A DNA stretch of 64,000 bases from Hoeflea prorocentri. Lineage in GTDB: Bacteria; Pseudomonadota; Alphaproteobacteria; Rhizobiales; Rhizobiaceae. Below are positions 34,013 to 43,088 of the stretch, in pieces. A program made the translations under genes and the position numbers. The notes beneath the pieces were generated by a model. It searched no databases. It was not told the DNA's origin and saw nothing but the letters and a program-made list of their open reading frames with translations. The stretch covers positions 3,410,001 through 3,474,000 of the forward strand of contig NZ_JAPJZI010000001.1 of the NCBI RefSeq assembly GCF_027944115.1. Direction: 5' to 3'. Within the stretch, counting starts at the first letter, position 1. Every line of letters begins with the position of its first letter.

Positions 34013-34933
34013 TCAGTTACGCATGTTTCTGTCTGTCTGAGGCTCTGTTTTCGATATCGCACCGACAAAATCCACATAGGCGCTCCTGAGGCGGTTTGTC
34101 CCCGAGTTCGGCGGCCAGACGGCATAAATTCCGTAGGACGGCGCGCGCCAGTCAGGCAGGAGTTCCATCAGATGACCTTCTGCAATGCGTTCACGCACAA
34201 AGAAATCCGGCATGACAACGATGCCGCAGCCTTCCTCGGCCATGCGCCGTGCGGCAAATCCGGAATCGACCGTGATGCGGTATGGCATGTGTACGCTGTG
34301 TTGTTTGCGCTCGCGGCCTGATTTCGTCAGGATGACGGGCCGCGATACGCCGGCAAGATCGATCGCTTCCAGCTTCTCCAGATCCCGCGGCTGCCGTATC
34401 GGGCTCTTCGAGCGCAGATAATCTGGCGACGCACACAGGTGCAGCCGGCCCTCAGCCAGCTTCTTTGACATCAGCGAGGAATCTTCAAGCCGCCCGACCC
34501 GCAGACCCAGATCGAAACCCTCCTCCACGAGGTTGATCCGCCGGTCGGTGAAGCTCATCGAGATCTCGGCGTTCGGATTGTGTTTCATGAAAGTCGATGT
34601 GCGGGTGACGAAGCGGGCATATTGCATGATCGCCGGCGCCGTGACCGTTAAAAGACCGGTCGGATTGCTGGTCTGGTGACCGACTTCACTGAACCCCTCC
34701 TCTGCCGACCTCAGCATGGCGCGCGCCGAGCCGGCCAATTGTTCGCCGGCTGCCGTCAGGCTGAGCTTACGTGTCGTGCGGTAGATCAGCGGGGTGTCGA
34801 GATAGCGTTCAAGCGACGTCACATGGTGGCTGACGACCGAGGCGGAGAGGCCAAGCTTCTTCGCAGCGGCGCGGAATGAACCGGCATCGGCCACGCTTGA
34901 AAAGACCGCAAGCGCGCGCAGGTGATCGATCAT
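34013..34933 (-). CDS. LysR-family regulator divergent from a secreted SnoaL-like protein
   Basis: This is a 306-residue LysR regulator with HTH at the N-terminus (FSSVADAGSFRAAAKKLGLS, then ASVVSHHVTSLERYLDTPL) and an effector domain starting near LLTVTAPAIMQYARFV. It belongs to the AaeR/DsdC-like group. The divergent neighbour encodes an exported tandem SnoaL-like protein. The 121-base gap holds an inverted repeat of CATCATAA with TTATGATG, so this regulator probably controls that gene. Confidence 0.87.
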   Translation of the reverse strand: MIDHLRALAVFSSVADAGSFRAAAKKLGLSASVVSHHVTSLERYLDTPLIYRTTRKLSLTAAGEQLAGSARAMLRSAEEGFSEVGHQTSNPTGLLTVTAPAIMQYARFVTRTSTFMKHNPNAEISMSFTDRRINLVEEGFDLGLRVGRLEDSSLMSKKLAEGRLHLCASPDYLRSKSPIRQPRDLEKLEAIDLAGVSRPVILTKSGRERKQHSVHMPYRITVDSGFAARRMAEEGCGIVVMPDFFVRERIAEGHLMELLPDWRAPSYGIYAVWPPNSGTNRLRSAYVDFVGAISKTEPQTDRNMRN

Positions 34934-34940
34934 CTTATTC

Positions 34941-34986
34941 CATCATAAAATCGAACAATGAAATCAATCTATATCATCTTATGATG
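34941..34986. promoter_or_regulatory. Inverted repeat between divergent LysR and SnoaL-like genes
   Basis: CATCATAA (34941-34948) and its exact reverse complement TTATGATG (34979-34986) are separated by 30 bases. The second arm overlaps a smaller palindrome CATC-TTAT-GATG. The spacing of the two half-sites fits a LysR recognition and activation site pair. Function is inferred. Confidence 0.4.
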
Positions 34987-35054
34987 CTTATCTGAATACT
35001 CCATGTTCTTCACGAGCCAGCCAATGACAGCTGGGACAGATGGAGACGATTGAA

Positions 35055-35897
35055 ATGAATACACTTGCTCTCGCAGCCGCCGCTGCACTTACAATGGCAG
35101 CCTCAGCCAGCCCCTCGCTGGCCGCCGACACCAAGGACATCGTGACGTCAGCGATGACGGAGCTGATGATCAACAAGAATGTCAACGCCATCGACACCTA
35201 TTTTGCCGAACCTTATATCCAGCACAACCAATCCGTTCCGACCGGTCTTGATGCGCTGAAAGGCTTGGCAGGCCAGGTTATCGCCGACAATCCGGCCTTC
35301 AAATACAGCATGGTCCGCATTCTGGCGGACGGCGATGTCGGCATCGCCCACGGAGTTTACGAGGGTTTCGGCGAGATGCCGCTTGTCGCCTTCGATGTCT
35401 TCCGCGTCGAAAACGGCAAGATCGTCGAACACTGGGACAATCTTTCGCCGATCGCCGCCGACAATCCGTCCGGACGGTCCCAGACCGATGGCCCGGTCGA
35501 GGTGACCGATCTCGACAAGACCGATGCCAACAAGACGCTCGTGAGGGAGTTTGTCGAAACGGTCCTGATCGGCGGAGCATTTGACCGGCTGCCGGACTAT
35601 TTCGACGGCAACAATTACATCCAGCACAATTCCAACATCGCCGATGGTCTGGACGGTCTGCAGGAAGGCTTACAGGCACTCGCAAAGGCAGGTGTGACCA
35701 TGAGGATCGCCAAGGTCCACGAGGTCTATGGCGAGGGCAATTTCGTGCTGGTCATGTCCGAGGGCGATATCAGCGGCAAACCGATGGCCTTCTATGACCT
35801 CTTCCGGGTTGAGGGCGGCAAGATCGCCGAGCACTGGGACGTTATCGCACCGATCCTGCCGGCCGCCGAGGCGGCAAACAGCAACGGGAAGTTCTAG
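35055..35897 (+). CDS. Exported protein with two SnoaL-like (NTF2-fold) domains
   Basis: This 280-residue protein begins with a signal peptide (MNTLALAAAAALTMAASASPSLAAD). Two homologous SnoaL-like domains follow, each carrying YIQHN near its start (YFAEPYIQHNQSV and YFDGNNYIQHNSN). Each ends in a similar block (FDVFRVENGKIVEHWDNLSPI and YDLFRVEGGKIAEHWDVIAPI). The pattern is an internal duplication of one NTF2-like unit. Such proteins often bind small ligands or act as isomerases. ATG at 35055 is chosen because it opens the signal peptide; ATG at 35040 is in frame. Confidence 0.85.
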   Translation: MNTLALAAAAALTMAASASPSLAADTKDIVTSAMTELMINKNVNAIDTYFAEPYIQHNQSVPTGLDALKGLAGQVIADNPAFKYSMVRILADGDVGIAHGVYEGFGEMPLVAFDVFRVENGKIVEHWDNLSPIAADNPSGRSQTDGPVEVTDLDKTDANKTLVREFVETVLIGGAFDRLPDYFDGNNYIQHNSNIADGLDGLQEGLQALAKAGVTMRIAKVHEVYGEGNFVLVMSEGDISGKPMAFYDLFRVEGGKIAEHWDVIAPILPAAEAANSNGKF

Positions 35898-35961
35898 GTT
35901 CCTTCATGGTTCGCAGCGCTCCGGTGGCTTCGTCCATCGGGGCGTTTTTGTCGGCAAACCC

Positions 35962-36603
35962 TTACGTCTCAAACCATTTCGACCAGGCTGGCCAGTCATT
36001 GATCAGATCGGCGGTGATCGCATAGCCCGATCCGTCGCAGTGCATCCGGTCGCCCTTCGTCAGGCTTTCCATATAGTCGCCATTCGCCAGAAGCGGCGTT
36101 TGGATGTCGAGATAGGGCACGCCGAGTTTTTCGGCCATCGCGATATAGCGGTGATTGAGGGCGATGGCCGTATCCTGTGAAAAATCGATTTCCATGCCCT
36201 CGCTCGGATGCATGGGCGAGCAGGCGACATTTGCCGGCGGCACGCCGACCCAGAGCGTCGGATAAAGGCCTGCGCAGGCGCTGACAATTGCTTCGGCATT
36301 GGCGACGGACGCGTCTTCCTCCACACGCCTGCCGGCGCCGGTGATCACGGCGACATCATTGATGCCGAACTGCAGGACGACACGATTGTCGGCGCCGTCC
36401 GGAAACCGGGCCTTGCATTCCTGCTCCCAGCGGCCGCGTATCTCATCGGTGGTCGCACCGCGAATGCCGAGGTCATAGAAGGTCAGGCGAAACTCTCGCG
36501 TGAAACGATGTTTGCACAACCGGCCGATCCAGCCGAGGCAGTCTTCATCTCCGGAGCCGTTGATATAGCTGTCGCCCATAAAGCAGATGCGCAAGTCCCG
36601 CAT
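35962..36603 (-). CDS. SGNH/GDSL-family hydrolase
   Basis: This 213-residue protein has the SGNH hydrolase blocks: ICFMGDSYINGSG (block I serine, GDS), LGIRGATTDEI (block II Gly region), LQFGINDVA (block III Asn) and the catalytic pair DRMHCDGSGY (block V Asp and His). It is an esterase or acyl hydrolase; the substrate is unknown. No signal peptide, so it is cytoplasmic. ATG at 36603 follows a GGGGGA site; a longer upstream frame has no family similarity. It stands alone, convergent with the SnoaL-like gene. Confidence 0.87.
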   Translation of the reverse strand: MRDLRICFMGDSYINGSGDEDCLGWIGRLCKHRFTREFRLTFYDLGIRGATTDEIRGRWEQECKARFPDGADNRVVLQFGINDVAVITGAGRRVEEDASVANAEAIVSACAGLYPTLWVGVPPANVACSPMHPSEGMEIDFSQDTAIALNHRYIAMAEKLGVPYLDIQTPLLANGDYMESLTKGDRMHCDGSGYAITADLINDWPAWSKWFET

Positions 36604-36697
36604 GATGTCCCCCGAATCGGTGCGTGCCGTCCGGGGTAGTCTGACCGTGCGGGGTTGCATTGTCCACGAGCGGGAACAACGCCGGCAGACGGGTGGG

Positions 36698-37843
36698 CTA
36701 GAGAAGAGCCTCAAAGAGCGCGCGCGTATTTTCCTTTGTCATCTTGACCGGATTGCCGCCAGTGCTCGGATCGCGAAGCGCAGCGTCCGTAAGAGCATCA
36801 ACATCCGGATCCTTCACGCCCAGTTCGGTCAAGGTCCCGGGAATGGCGAAGGAGGCGTTGAACGTATCGACAAAATCGCAAAAGCCGTCAAAGCCGCCTT
36901 CGATGTCGAGATAGGCGGCCGCCCGGTCAAAGACTCCGCGGATGGCATCGGCGTTGAACTTCAGGACCGCCGGCATGCAGACAGCATTGGTGGTGCCGTG
37001 ATGCGTGTGATAGATCGCGCCGATCGGGTGACTGAGGGCATGGATCGCACCGAGGCCCTTTTGAAACGCCGTTGATCCCATCGCAGCGGCGCTCATCATA
37101 TGGGCCCGGGCCTCAAGGTTGCTTCCGTCTTCATAGGCGCGCGGCAGATAGTCCTTCACAAGACGCATGCCTTCGAGCGCGATCCCCTGGCTCATCGGAT
37201 GATAGTGCGGCGAGGAATAGGCCTCCACGCAGTGCGCAAAGGCATCGAGCCCGGTTCCGGCAGTGATGAATTTCGGCATGCCGACCGTCAGCTCGGGATC
37301 GGCGATGACGATGGCGGGAAGCATCTTCGGATGGAAGATGATTTTCTTTTCATGGCTTTGCGAATTGGTGATGACACCGGCGCGGCCAACCTCCGAACCG
37401 GTTCCGGCCGTTGTCGGCACAGCCACAATCGGAGCAATGGCGTCGGGAGCGGCCCGTGTCCACCAGTCACCGATATCTTCAAAATCCCATAGCGGGCGGG
37501 TCTGCCCGGCCATGAAGGCAACGGTCTTCGCCAGATCGAGCCCCGACCCGCCGCCAAAAGCAATTACACCGTCGAACCCGCCATCGCGGAAGAAACGGAC
37601 GCCCTCTTCGACATTTGCATCCGTCGGGTTCGGATCGACCTCGGCGAAAATCGCCGACCCAAGACCGGCCTCGTCCATCAGCGCCAGCGTACGCTTTGTG
37701 ATGTCCATCTGCGCCAATCCACGATCGGTGATCAGCAGGGGCTTGTTCAAACCGGCCGCCGCACAGGCATCGCCGATTTCAGCGATGCGCCCGGCGCCGA
37801 AACGGATGGATGTCGGGTAGGTCCAGTTGGCGGAAAGGTTCAT
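36698..37843 (-). CDS. Iron-containing alcohol dehydrogenase
   Basis: This is a 381-residue group III alcohol dehydrogenase. It has FGAGRIAEIGDA at the N-terminus, the nucleotide motif FGGGSGLDLAKTVAF, TAGTGSEVGRAGVIT, and the metal-binding histidine region GTGLDAFAHCVEAY, then AIHALSHPIGAIYHTHHG. It interconverts an alcohol and an aldehyde with NAD(P). Its start overlaps the aldehyde dehydrogenase stop as ATGA, so the two oxidise a substrate in sequence. In this operon a glutamine-synthetase-like ligase precedes them, which suggests that the alcohol may be a gamma-glutamyl-amino-alcohol. Confidence 0.9.
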   Translation of the reverse strand: MNLSANWTYPTSIRFGAGRIAEIGDACAAAGLNKPLLITDRGLAQMDITKRTLALMDEAGLGSAIFAEVDPNPTDANVEEGVRFFRDGGFDGVIAFGGGSGLDLAKTVAFMAGQTRPLWDFEDIGDWWTRAAPDAIAPIVAVPTTAGTGSEVGRAGVITNSQSHEKKIIFHPKMLPAIVIADPELTVGMPKFITAGTGLDAFAHCVEAYSSPHYHPMSQGIALEGMRLVKDYLPRAYEDGSNLEARAHMMSAAAMGSTAFQKGLGAIHALSHPIGAIYHTHHGTTNAVCMPAVLKFNADAIRGVFDRAAAYLDIEGGFDGFCDFVDTFNASFAIPGTLTELGVKDPDVDALTDAALRDPSTGGNPVKMTKENTRALFEALL

Positions 37844-39222
37844 GGGTCGATCTTCTTCAAATGGTAGGATTTGGGTCTTGTCAGATTGTGGAAACCGATA
37901 ATGGACAGGCCGCCGCCGCTGCCTGTGTCCTTGCAGCCGGTCCAGCACAGGGCCGGATCGAGATAATCGCACCGGTTCATGAAGACCGTGCCGGTTTCAA
38001 GCCGCCGGCCAATCTCCAGCGCCTTGTCCGTGTCATTGGTCCAGAGCGAGCAGGTCAAGCCGAACGGACTGTCATTCATCAGTCTGACCGCTTCGTCATC
38101 ATCCCTGACCGGCATGATGCCGACAGCCGGGCCGAAGGTTTCATCGCGCATAATGCGCATGGAATGGTCGACATTGGTGAGGATTTGCGGGGTCAGATAG
38201 GTGCCGCCGTCATCCCCCGCCATTTTTTCGATATGGGTGACCGCACCCGCCGCCACGGCCTCTTTGATCTGCGCCCTCACTTCATCGGCAAAGCGTCGAT
38301 TGGCCATCGGGCCGATGGTCGTGTCCTTCTCCAGCGGATTTCCAAGACGGTAGGTTTGAACAAGGGCCACTGCCTTTTCGACAAAGGCGTCGTAAAGGCT
38401 CTCATGAACATAGATGCGCTCGATCCCGCAGCAGCACTGGCCGGAATTGAACATCGCGCCGTCGATCAGCGTGTCCACGGCGGCGTCGAGATCGGCATCG
38501 GCGCGCACATAGCCGGGGTCCTTGCCGCCCAACTCGGTCGAGACAACGGTGAACGTGCCGGCGGCCGCTTTCTCCATCGCCTTGCCGCCGCCGACCGATC
38601 CGGTGAAATTGACAAAGCCGAAACTGCGCTCGGCAATCAGCATCGACGTTGTCTCATGGTCGAGCACAACATTGGTGAAGACGCCGTCGGGAACGCCAGC
38701 CGCTCTAAAAGCGTCGGCAAGATGTTCACCGACCAATATGGTCTGGGACGCGTGTTTGAGAACCACCGTGTTGCCGGCAATCAGCGCCGGGGCGACGGTA
38801 TTGATCGCCGTCATATAGGGGTAGTTCCATGGGGCGACGACGAGCACCGTGCCATGCGGCTCACGCTCGATCTTGCGCAGGAAGGCCTCCGAACCCTCGA
38901 TGACAATCGGGGCGAGCGCGTCTTCGGCGATGGACGCCATGTAGTGGGCGCGCTCTTCAAAACCGCCGAACTCACCGCCATAGCGCACGGGCCGTCCCAT
39001 CTGGCGGGCAAGCTCATCAACCATGCGGTCCGTCGTCTCACCGATAAAGGCAACGGCCTTCATCACACAGTCGATGCGCTCGGCGAGCGGACGTGAGGCC
39101 CACTCAGCCTGCGCCGCCTTTGCTTTCCCAACGACGGCGCGCGCTTCTTCAGGCGTCAGGGGTGTTCTTTCGGCATAAACGGTACCGTCAATCGGCGAGA
39201 TACACTGGATCGTCTTTGACAT
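37840..39222 (-). CDS. NAD(P)+-dependent aldehyde dehydrogenase
   Basis: This is a 460-residue ALDH with VVAPWNYPYMTAIN (oxyanion Asn), KHASQT for the cofactor, FTGSVGGGKAM, the general base in STELGGKDPGYV and the nucleophile in NSGQCCCGIERI. It is at the short end for the superfamily but complete, and ends ITGFHNLT-like IIGFHNLTRPKSYHLKK, typical of succinate-semialdehyde or gamma-glutamyl-aldehyde type enzymes. It lies five bases after the ligase gene and overlaps the alcohol dehydrogenase start. It probably oxidises the aldehyde formed by that enzyme. Confidence 0.9.
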   Translation of the reverse strand: MSKTIQCISPIDGTVYAERTPLTPEEARAVVGKAKAAQAEWASRPLAERIDCVMKAVAFIGETTDRMVDELARQMGRPVRYGGEFGGFEERAHYMASIAEDALAPIVIEGSEAFLRKIEREPHGTVLVVAPWNYPYMTAINTVAPALIAGNTVVLKHASQTILVGEHLADAFRAAGVPDGVFTNVVLDHETTSMLIAERSFGFVNFTGSVGGGKAMEKAAAGTFTVVSTELGGKDPGYVRADADLDAAVDTLIDGAMFNSGQCCCGIERIYVHESLYDAFVEKAVALVQTYRLGNPLEKDTTIGPMANRRFADEVRAQIKEAVAAGAVTHIEKMAGDDGGTYLTPQILTNVDHSMRIMRDETFGPAVGIMPVRDDDEAVRLMNDSPFGLTCSLWTNDTDKALEIGRRLETGTVFMNRCDYLDPALCWTGCKDTGSGGGLSIIGFHNLTRPKSYHLKKIDP

Positions 39223-39227
39223 TGCGG

Positions 39228-40592
39228 TTACGCCTTTTCAAAACCGCGGGCGATTTCCCAATCGGTCACGATGCGGTCGAACTCTTCCTGCTCCCACTCG
39301 GCGCAGCGTGTATAGTGTTCGACCACGTAATCGCCCATCGCCTCACGCAGCATCTTGGAATCGCGCAGGCTTTGTGTCGCCGCGCGCAGCGTGCTTGGGA
39401 TATCCGGAACGGACTCATTGCCATACATGTCGCCCGTCGCGGCAGGCACAAGCTCAAGCTTTTCCTCAATACCTCTCAGACCCGCCGCAATCAGCGCGGC
39501 CTGGGCAAGATAGGGGTTCATGTCCGATCCCGGAATACGGCACTCGACGCGCACAGCCGAGGTATCGGCGCCGCACAGGCGAAAGCCGGCTGTGCGATTG
39601 TCGACGGACCAGGCGGATTTCGTCGGCGCGAAGGTGCCTTTGGCAAAGCGCTTGTAGGAATTGATATAGGGCGCGAAAAACCAGGTGCAGTCGGACGCAT
39701 AGGCGATGAGACCGGCGAGGAAGTTTTTCATCGTTGCGGACATACCATGCTCGCCGTCGGCGTCGTGAAACACATTGCGGCCATCAGCCCATAGGGACAT
39801 GTGCACATGGCTGGCGCTGCCGACGCGGTCGTGGTGCCATTTCGGCAGGAAGGTTGCCGAACGGCCCTGCTGCCAGGCAATTTCCTTGGTGGCATGTTTG
39901 GCGATCGTGTGGTGATCGGCGCAGGCGAGCGCGTTTGAATACCGGATATTCAACTCTTCCTGCCCCGCTTCGGCTTCCCCCTTGGAATTTTCGACCGGAA
40001 TGCCCGCCGCCGCCAGGTGATTGCGCAGCGGACGCATGACATGCTCTTCCTTGGTCGTCTGGAGGATATGATAATCCTCGTTGTAGCCGCTGATCGGTGT
40101 CAGGTCGCGGTAGCCCTCGCGACGCAATTCGTCGAGCGGTTTTTCAAACAGGAAGAATTCCAGCTCCGTCGCCATCATCGGTGTCAGGCCAGCGTCTTCG
40201 GCGCGTTTGATCTGTTCCTTCAGGATCTGTCTTGGCGCATGCGGCACCGGCTCATGGGTGTGATGGTCGAGAACGTCACACAGCACCATGGCTGTGCCTT
40301 CGAGCCACGGCATCAGCCGCAAGGTGGAAAGGTCCGGCTTCATGACATAGTCGCCATAGCCCTCGCGCCAGCTTGCCGCGGCGTAACCTTCGGGCGTTGC
40401 CATTTCGAGGTCCGTTGCCAGCAAATAGTTGCAACAATGGGTTTCCTCAAAACCGTTTTCGAGAAAGCTCGATATGTGGAAACGCTTGCCCATCAGCCGG
40501 CCCTGCATATCCACCAGACACACGAGCACGGTGTCGATGGACCCGTTTGCCGCCAGTTCTTTCAATTCTTCAAAGCTCAATGGGCCTGACAT
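39228..40592 (-). CDS. Glutamine-synthetase-family ligase (gamma-glutamyl-amine synthetase type)
   Basis: This is a 454-residue GS-family ligase. The beta-grasp N-domain ends with RLMPWLEGTAMVLCD. The catalytic domain carries ATELEFFLFE, then GEAEAGQEELNIRY and HHDRVGSASHVHMSL, and the late APTKSAWSVDNRTAGFR and RVECRIPGSDMNPYLA. These fit the PuuA/IpuC/GlnA-like group, which joins glutamate to amines rather than ammonia. It stands among TRAP transport, alcohol and aldehyde dehydrogenase and amidohydrolase genes, so it likely gamma-glutamylates an imported amine or amino-alcohol using ATP. Assimilatory GlnA is unlikely because the locus is catabolic. Confidence 0.87.
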   Translation of the reverse strand: MSGPLSFEELKELAANGSIDTVLVCLVDMQGRLMGKRFHISSFLENGFEETHCCNYLLATDLEMATPEGYAAASWREGYGDYVMKPDLSTLRLMPWLEGTAMVLCDVLDHHTHEPVPHAPRQILKEQIKRAEDAGLTPMMATELEFFLFEKPLDELRREGYRDLTPISGYNEDYHILQTTKEEHVMRPLRNHLAAAGIPVENSKGEAEAGQEELNIRYSNALACADHHTIAKHATKEIAWQQGRSATFLPKWHHDRVGSASHVHMSLWADGRNVFHDADGEHGMSATMKNFLAGLIAYASDCTWFFAPYINSYKRFAKGTFAPTKSAWSVDNRTAGFRLCGADTSAVRVECRIPGSDMNPYLAQAALIAAGLRGIEEKLELVPAATGDMYGNESVPDIPSTLRAATQSLRDSKMLREAMGDYVVEHYTRCAEWEQEEFDRIVTDWEIARGFEKA

Positions 40593-40625
40593 GGGTCGAT
40601 CTTTCTCAATTCTTCAAACATGGCA

Positions 40626-40649
40626 GCGGGGCACGGATAGGTGCCCCGC
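40626..40649 (-). other. Hairpin downstream of the TRAP binding-protein gene
   Basis: A perfect nine-base-pair stem, GCGGGGCAC with GTGCCCCGC, closes a six-base loop. It lies in the 79-base gap between dctP and the ligase gene. There is no T-tract, so an mRNA-stabilising or partial-termination role is likely. It mirrors the hairpin after the sugar-binding-protein gene at 14531. Confidence 0.65.
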
Positions 40650-40671
40650 CATTTCTCGAACTCACCGCAGA

Positions 40672-41706
40672 TCAGCTGTAGCGATAGGGACGCCCGGCCT
40701 TCTGCATGTCGGCATTATACTGGCGGAAGATCTCGACGATCTTGGCCTTGGTTTCGGATTCGGCCGCGATTTCATCCCAGAACGTCACGGCTGCCGCTTC
40801 GACCTGAGCCCACTCGGCATCCGGAATGGAGGTCAGCTTCATCTTCGTGCCGTTGACGCGCAGATTGGCTTCACCGCCCCAGTACCACCACTGACGATAG
40901 TAGTGGCTCTGCTCCATGCAAACCATCATCAGCGCCTGCAGGTCTTCCGGCAGTTCGTTCCAACGCTCCATATTGGCGAAGAAGTGCCCGATCCAGGCAC
41001 CGGAGATGTTGTTGGTCAGGAAGTAATCGGTCACATCGGCCCATCCGACCGTGTAGTCCTCGGTGATGCCCGACCAGGCAATGCCATCGAGTTCACCGGT
41101 CTGGACGGCGACCTCGATATCTTCCCAGGGAAGCGTCACGGGGATGACACCGAACTGCGACAGGAAGCGGCCGGCTGTCGGGAAGGTGAAGACCCTCTTG
41201 CCCTTAAGGTCGGCCAGCGAGTTGATCGGGTCCTTGGTAGCGAAGTGGCACGGATCCCAGGCGCCGGCCGAGATATGCTTGACGCCGACCTTGGCATATT
41301 CGCCGTCCCAGATTTCCTTCAGACCATACTGGTTGAAGAGCACCGGCACATCCAGCGAATAACGGCATCCAAACGGGAAATAGCCGCCGAAAACGGTCAC
41401 CTCGGTGGGCGATGCCATGGAATCGTCATCGGACTGCACGGCATCGATCGTGCCGCGCTGCATGGCCTGAAAAAGCTCGCCGGTCGGGACGAGCTGGTCG
41501 GCGAAGAACAGTTCGATCTGCATCCGCTCGCCGGCAATCTTGTTGAATGTGTCGATGGCCGGCTTCACGACATGTTCGGCAAGCGCCGCTCCGGCATAGG
41601 TCTGCATGCGCCACTTGATGGTCGACTGGGCGAGCGCGGGCGTTGCCAGCGCGGCGGCAGGCGCGGCAACGGCGGCGCCCTTGATAAAGTTGCGTCTTGT
41701 GGTCAT
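40672..41706 (-). CDS. TRAP transporter solute-binding protein (DctP family), Tat-exported
   Basis: This is a 344-residue DctP-type binding protein. The leader has a twin-arginine motif (TTRRNFIKGAAVAA) and AxA processing (TPALAQS). The mature start STIKWRMQTYAGAAL and the GELDGIAWSGI, then FFANMERWNELPEDLQ blocks match DctP proteins of the FcbT1/TakP-like group. It passes ligand to the DctQ and DctM proteins encoded upstream. A hairpin follows the gene. The ligand is not evident; the adjacent ligase suggests an amine. Confidence 0.92.
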   Translation of the reverse strand: MTTRRNFIKGAAVAAPAAALATPALAQSTIKWRMQTYAGAALAEHVVKPAIDTFNKIAGERMQIELFFADQLVPTGELFQAMQRGTIDAVQSDDDSMASPTEVTVFGGYFPFGCRYSLDVPVLFNQYGLKEIWDGEYAKVGVKHISAGAWDPCHFATKDPINSLADLKGKRVFTFPTAGRFLSQFGVIPVTLPWEDIEVAVQTGELDGIAWSGITEDYTVGWADVTDYFLTNNISGAWIGHFFANMERWNELPEDLQALMMVCMEQSHYYRQWWYWGGEANLRVNGTKMKLTSIPDAEWAQVEAAAVTFWDEIAAESETKAKIVEIFRQYNADMQKAGRPYRYS

Positions 41707-41760
41707 CTATTGTGCTCCTTGTTCCTACACTTCGTTTATTTGCAGCGCTCTTGCCGGCGC

Positions 41761-43086
41761 CTAGTTTCCGTAGACCGTTTGCGGCAGCCACAGTGCGATC
41801 TGCGGGAAGACCATGACGGTCACCAGCGCCAGCACCATGACGGCAACAAACGGAATGATGGATCGGTAGATATCGCCCAGGCTGATCTCCGGTGGAGACA
41901 TGGCCCGCATGAGAAAGAGATTGTAGCCGAAGGGCGGCGTCATATAGGCGATCTGCGTGGTGATGGTGTAAAGCACGCCATACCAGATGAGATCGAATTC
42001 GAGCGCGCCGACCAGCGGAATGTACAGCGGGGCGACAATGACGAGCATCGCCGTATCATCGAGAAAGGTGCCCATCAGGATGAAGCTGAGCTGCATCAGG
42101 ATAAGGATCATCCAGGGCGAAAGGCCGAGCCTTTCTGTAAACAGGCTCTCGATGGCCTTCACCGCACCGAGCCCGTCAAAGACTGCGCCGAAGGCGAGCG
42201 CGGCCAGAATGATCCACATGAACATGCAGGTAATGCCGAGGGTCTTGCGCACCGATGTCTCGAAGACGTCCCAGGTCATCCGGCGCTTGAGAACAGCGGC
42301 GATGAATGCGGTGATCGCGCCGATGGCCGAACTTTCGACAAGCGACGTCCAGCCGTTGACAAACGGGATCATCATCGCAAAAAACACGCCGAGCGGAAGC
42401 AGGCCCGCCAGAAGCAGGGCGTATTTCTCGCGCAGGGGCAGATTGCGTTCTTCCTTCGACAGGACCGGCCCCAGCTCCGGGTTGATGCGGCAACGCACGG
42501 CGATGTAGACGATAAACATCGCGGCCATCATCAGACCGGGGATCACCCCGGCGAGCCAGAGTTGGCCGACCGGCTGGCGCGCGATCATCGCATAAAGAAC
42601 GAGCACCACGGATGGCGGAACCAGGATTCCGAGCGAACTGCCGGCCTGAACCACGCCGGTCACCATGCGCTTGTCATAACCGCGGCGCAAAAGCTCAGGC
42701 AGCGCGATTGTCGCGCCGATGGCCATTCCGGCCACCGAAAGCCCGTTCATGGCCGAGATGAGGACCATCAGGCCGATGGTTCCGATCGCGAGGCCGCCGC
42801 GCAACCCGCCCATCCAGACATGGAACATGCGATAAAGATCGTCCGCAATCCGGCTTTCGGACAGGATGTAGCCCATGAACACGAACATCGGGACGGTCAG
42901 CAGCGGATACCAGCGCATCAGCTTGATGCTCTGGGAGAAGGCGATGTCAAAGCCGCCACGTTCGCCCCAAAGGACAAGTGCGGCAATGACCGCGACAAAA
43001 CCGATGGCGCCGAACACACGCTGGCCGCTGAACAGGAGCAGCATCATCGCGGCAAACATGAGCAGGGCAATCATCTCATAGGACAT
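41761..43086 (-). CDS. TRAP transporter large permease (DctM)
   Basis: This 441-residue membrane protein has about twelve spans. The DctM signatures are visible: SGQRVFGAIGF at the N-terminus, NGLSVAGMAIGATIALPELLRRGYD, IPVL-like LGILVPPSVVLVLYA, and the C-terminal TTQIAYMTPPFGYNLFLM. GAGGAGG precedes the ATG at 43086, which follows the dctQ stop by two bases. It is the ion-coupled translocation subunit. Confidence 0.94.
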   Translation of the reverse strand: MSYEMIALLMFAAMMLLLFSGQRVFGAIGFVAVIAALVLWGERGGFDIAFSQSIKLMRWYPLLTVPMFVFMGYILSESRIADDLYRMFHVWMGGLRGGLAIGTIGLMVLISAMNGLSVAGMAIGATIALPELLRRGYDKRMVTGVVQAGSSLGILVPPSVVLVLYAMIARQPVGQLWLAGVIPGLMMAAMFIVYIAVRCRINPELGPVLSKEERNLPLREKYALLLAGLLPLGVFFAMMIPFVNGWTSLVESSAIGAITAFIAAVLKRRMTWDVFETSVRKTLGITCMFMWIILAALAFGAVFDGLGAVKAIESLFTERLGLSPWMILILMQLSFILMGTFLDDTAMLVIVAPLYIPLVGALEFDLIWYGVLYTITTQIAYMTPPFGYNLFLMRAMSPPEISLGDIYRSIIPFVAVMVLALVTVMVFPQIALWLPQTVYGN

Positions 43087-43088
43087 GG

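Noticed and set aside
37810-39096. 428-codon open frame opposite the aldehyde dehydrogenase
   Set aside because: Antisense shadow; all ALDH active-site motifs lie on the minus strand.
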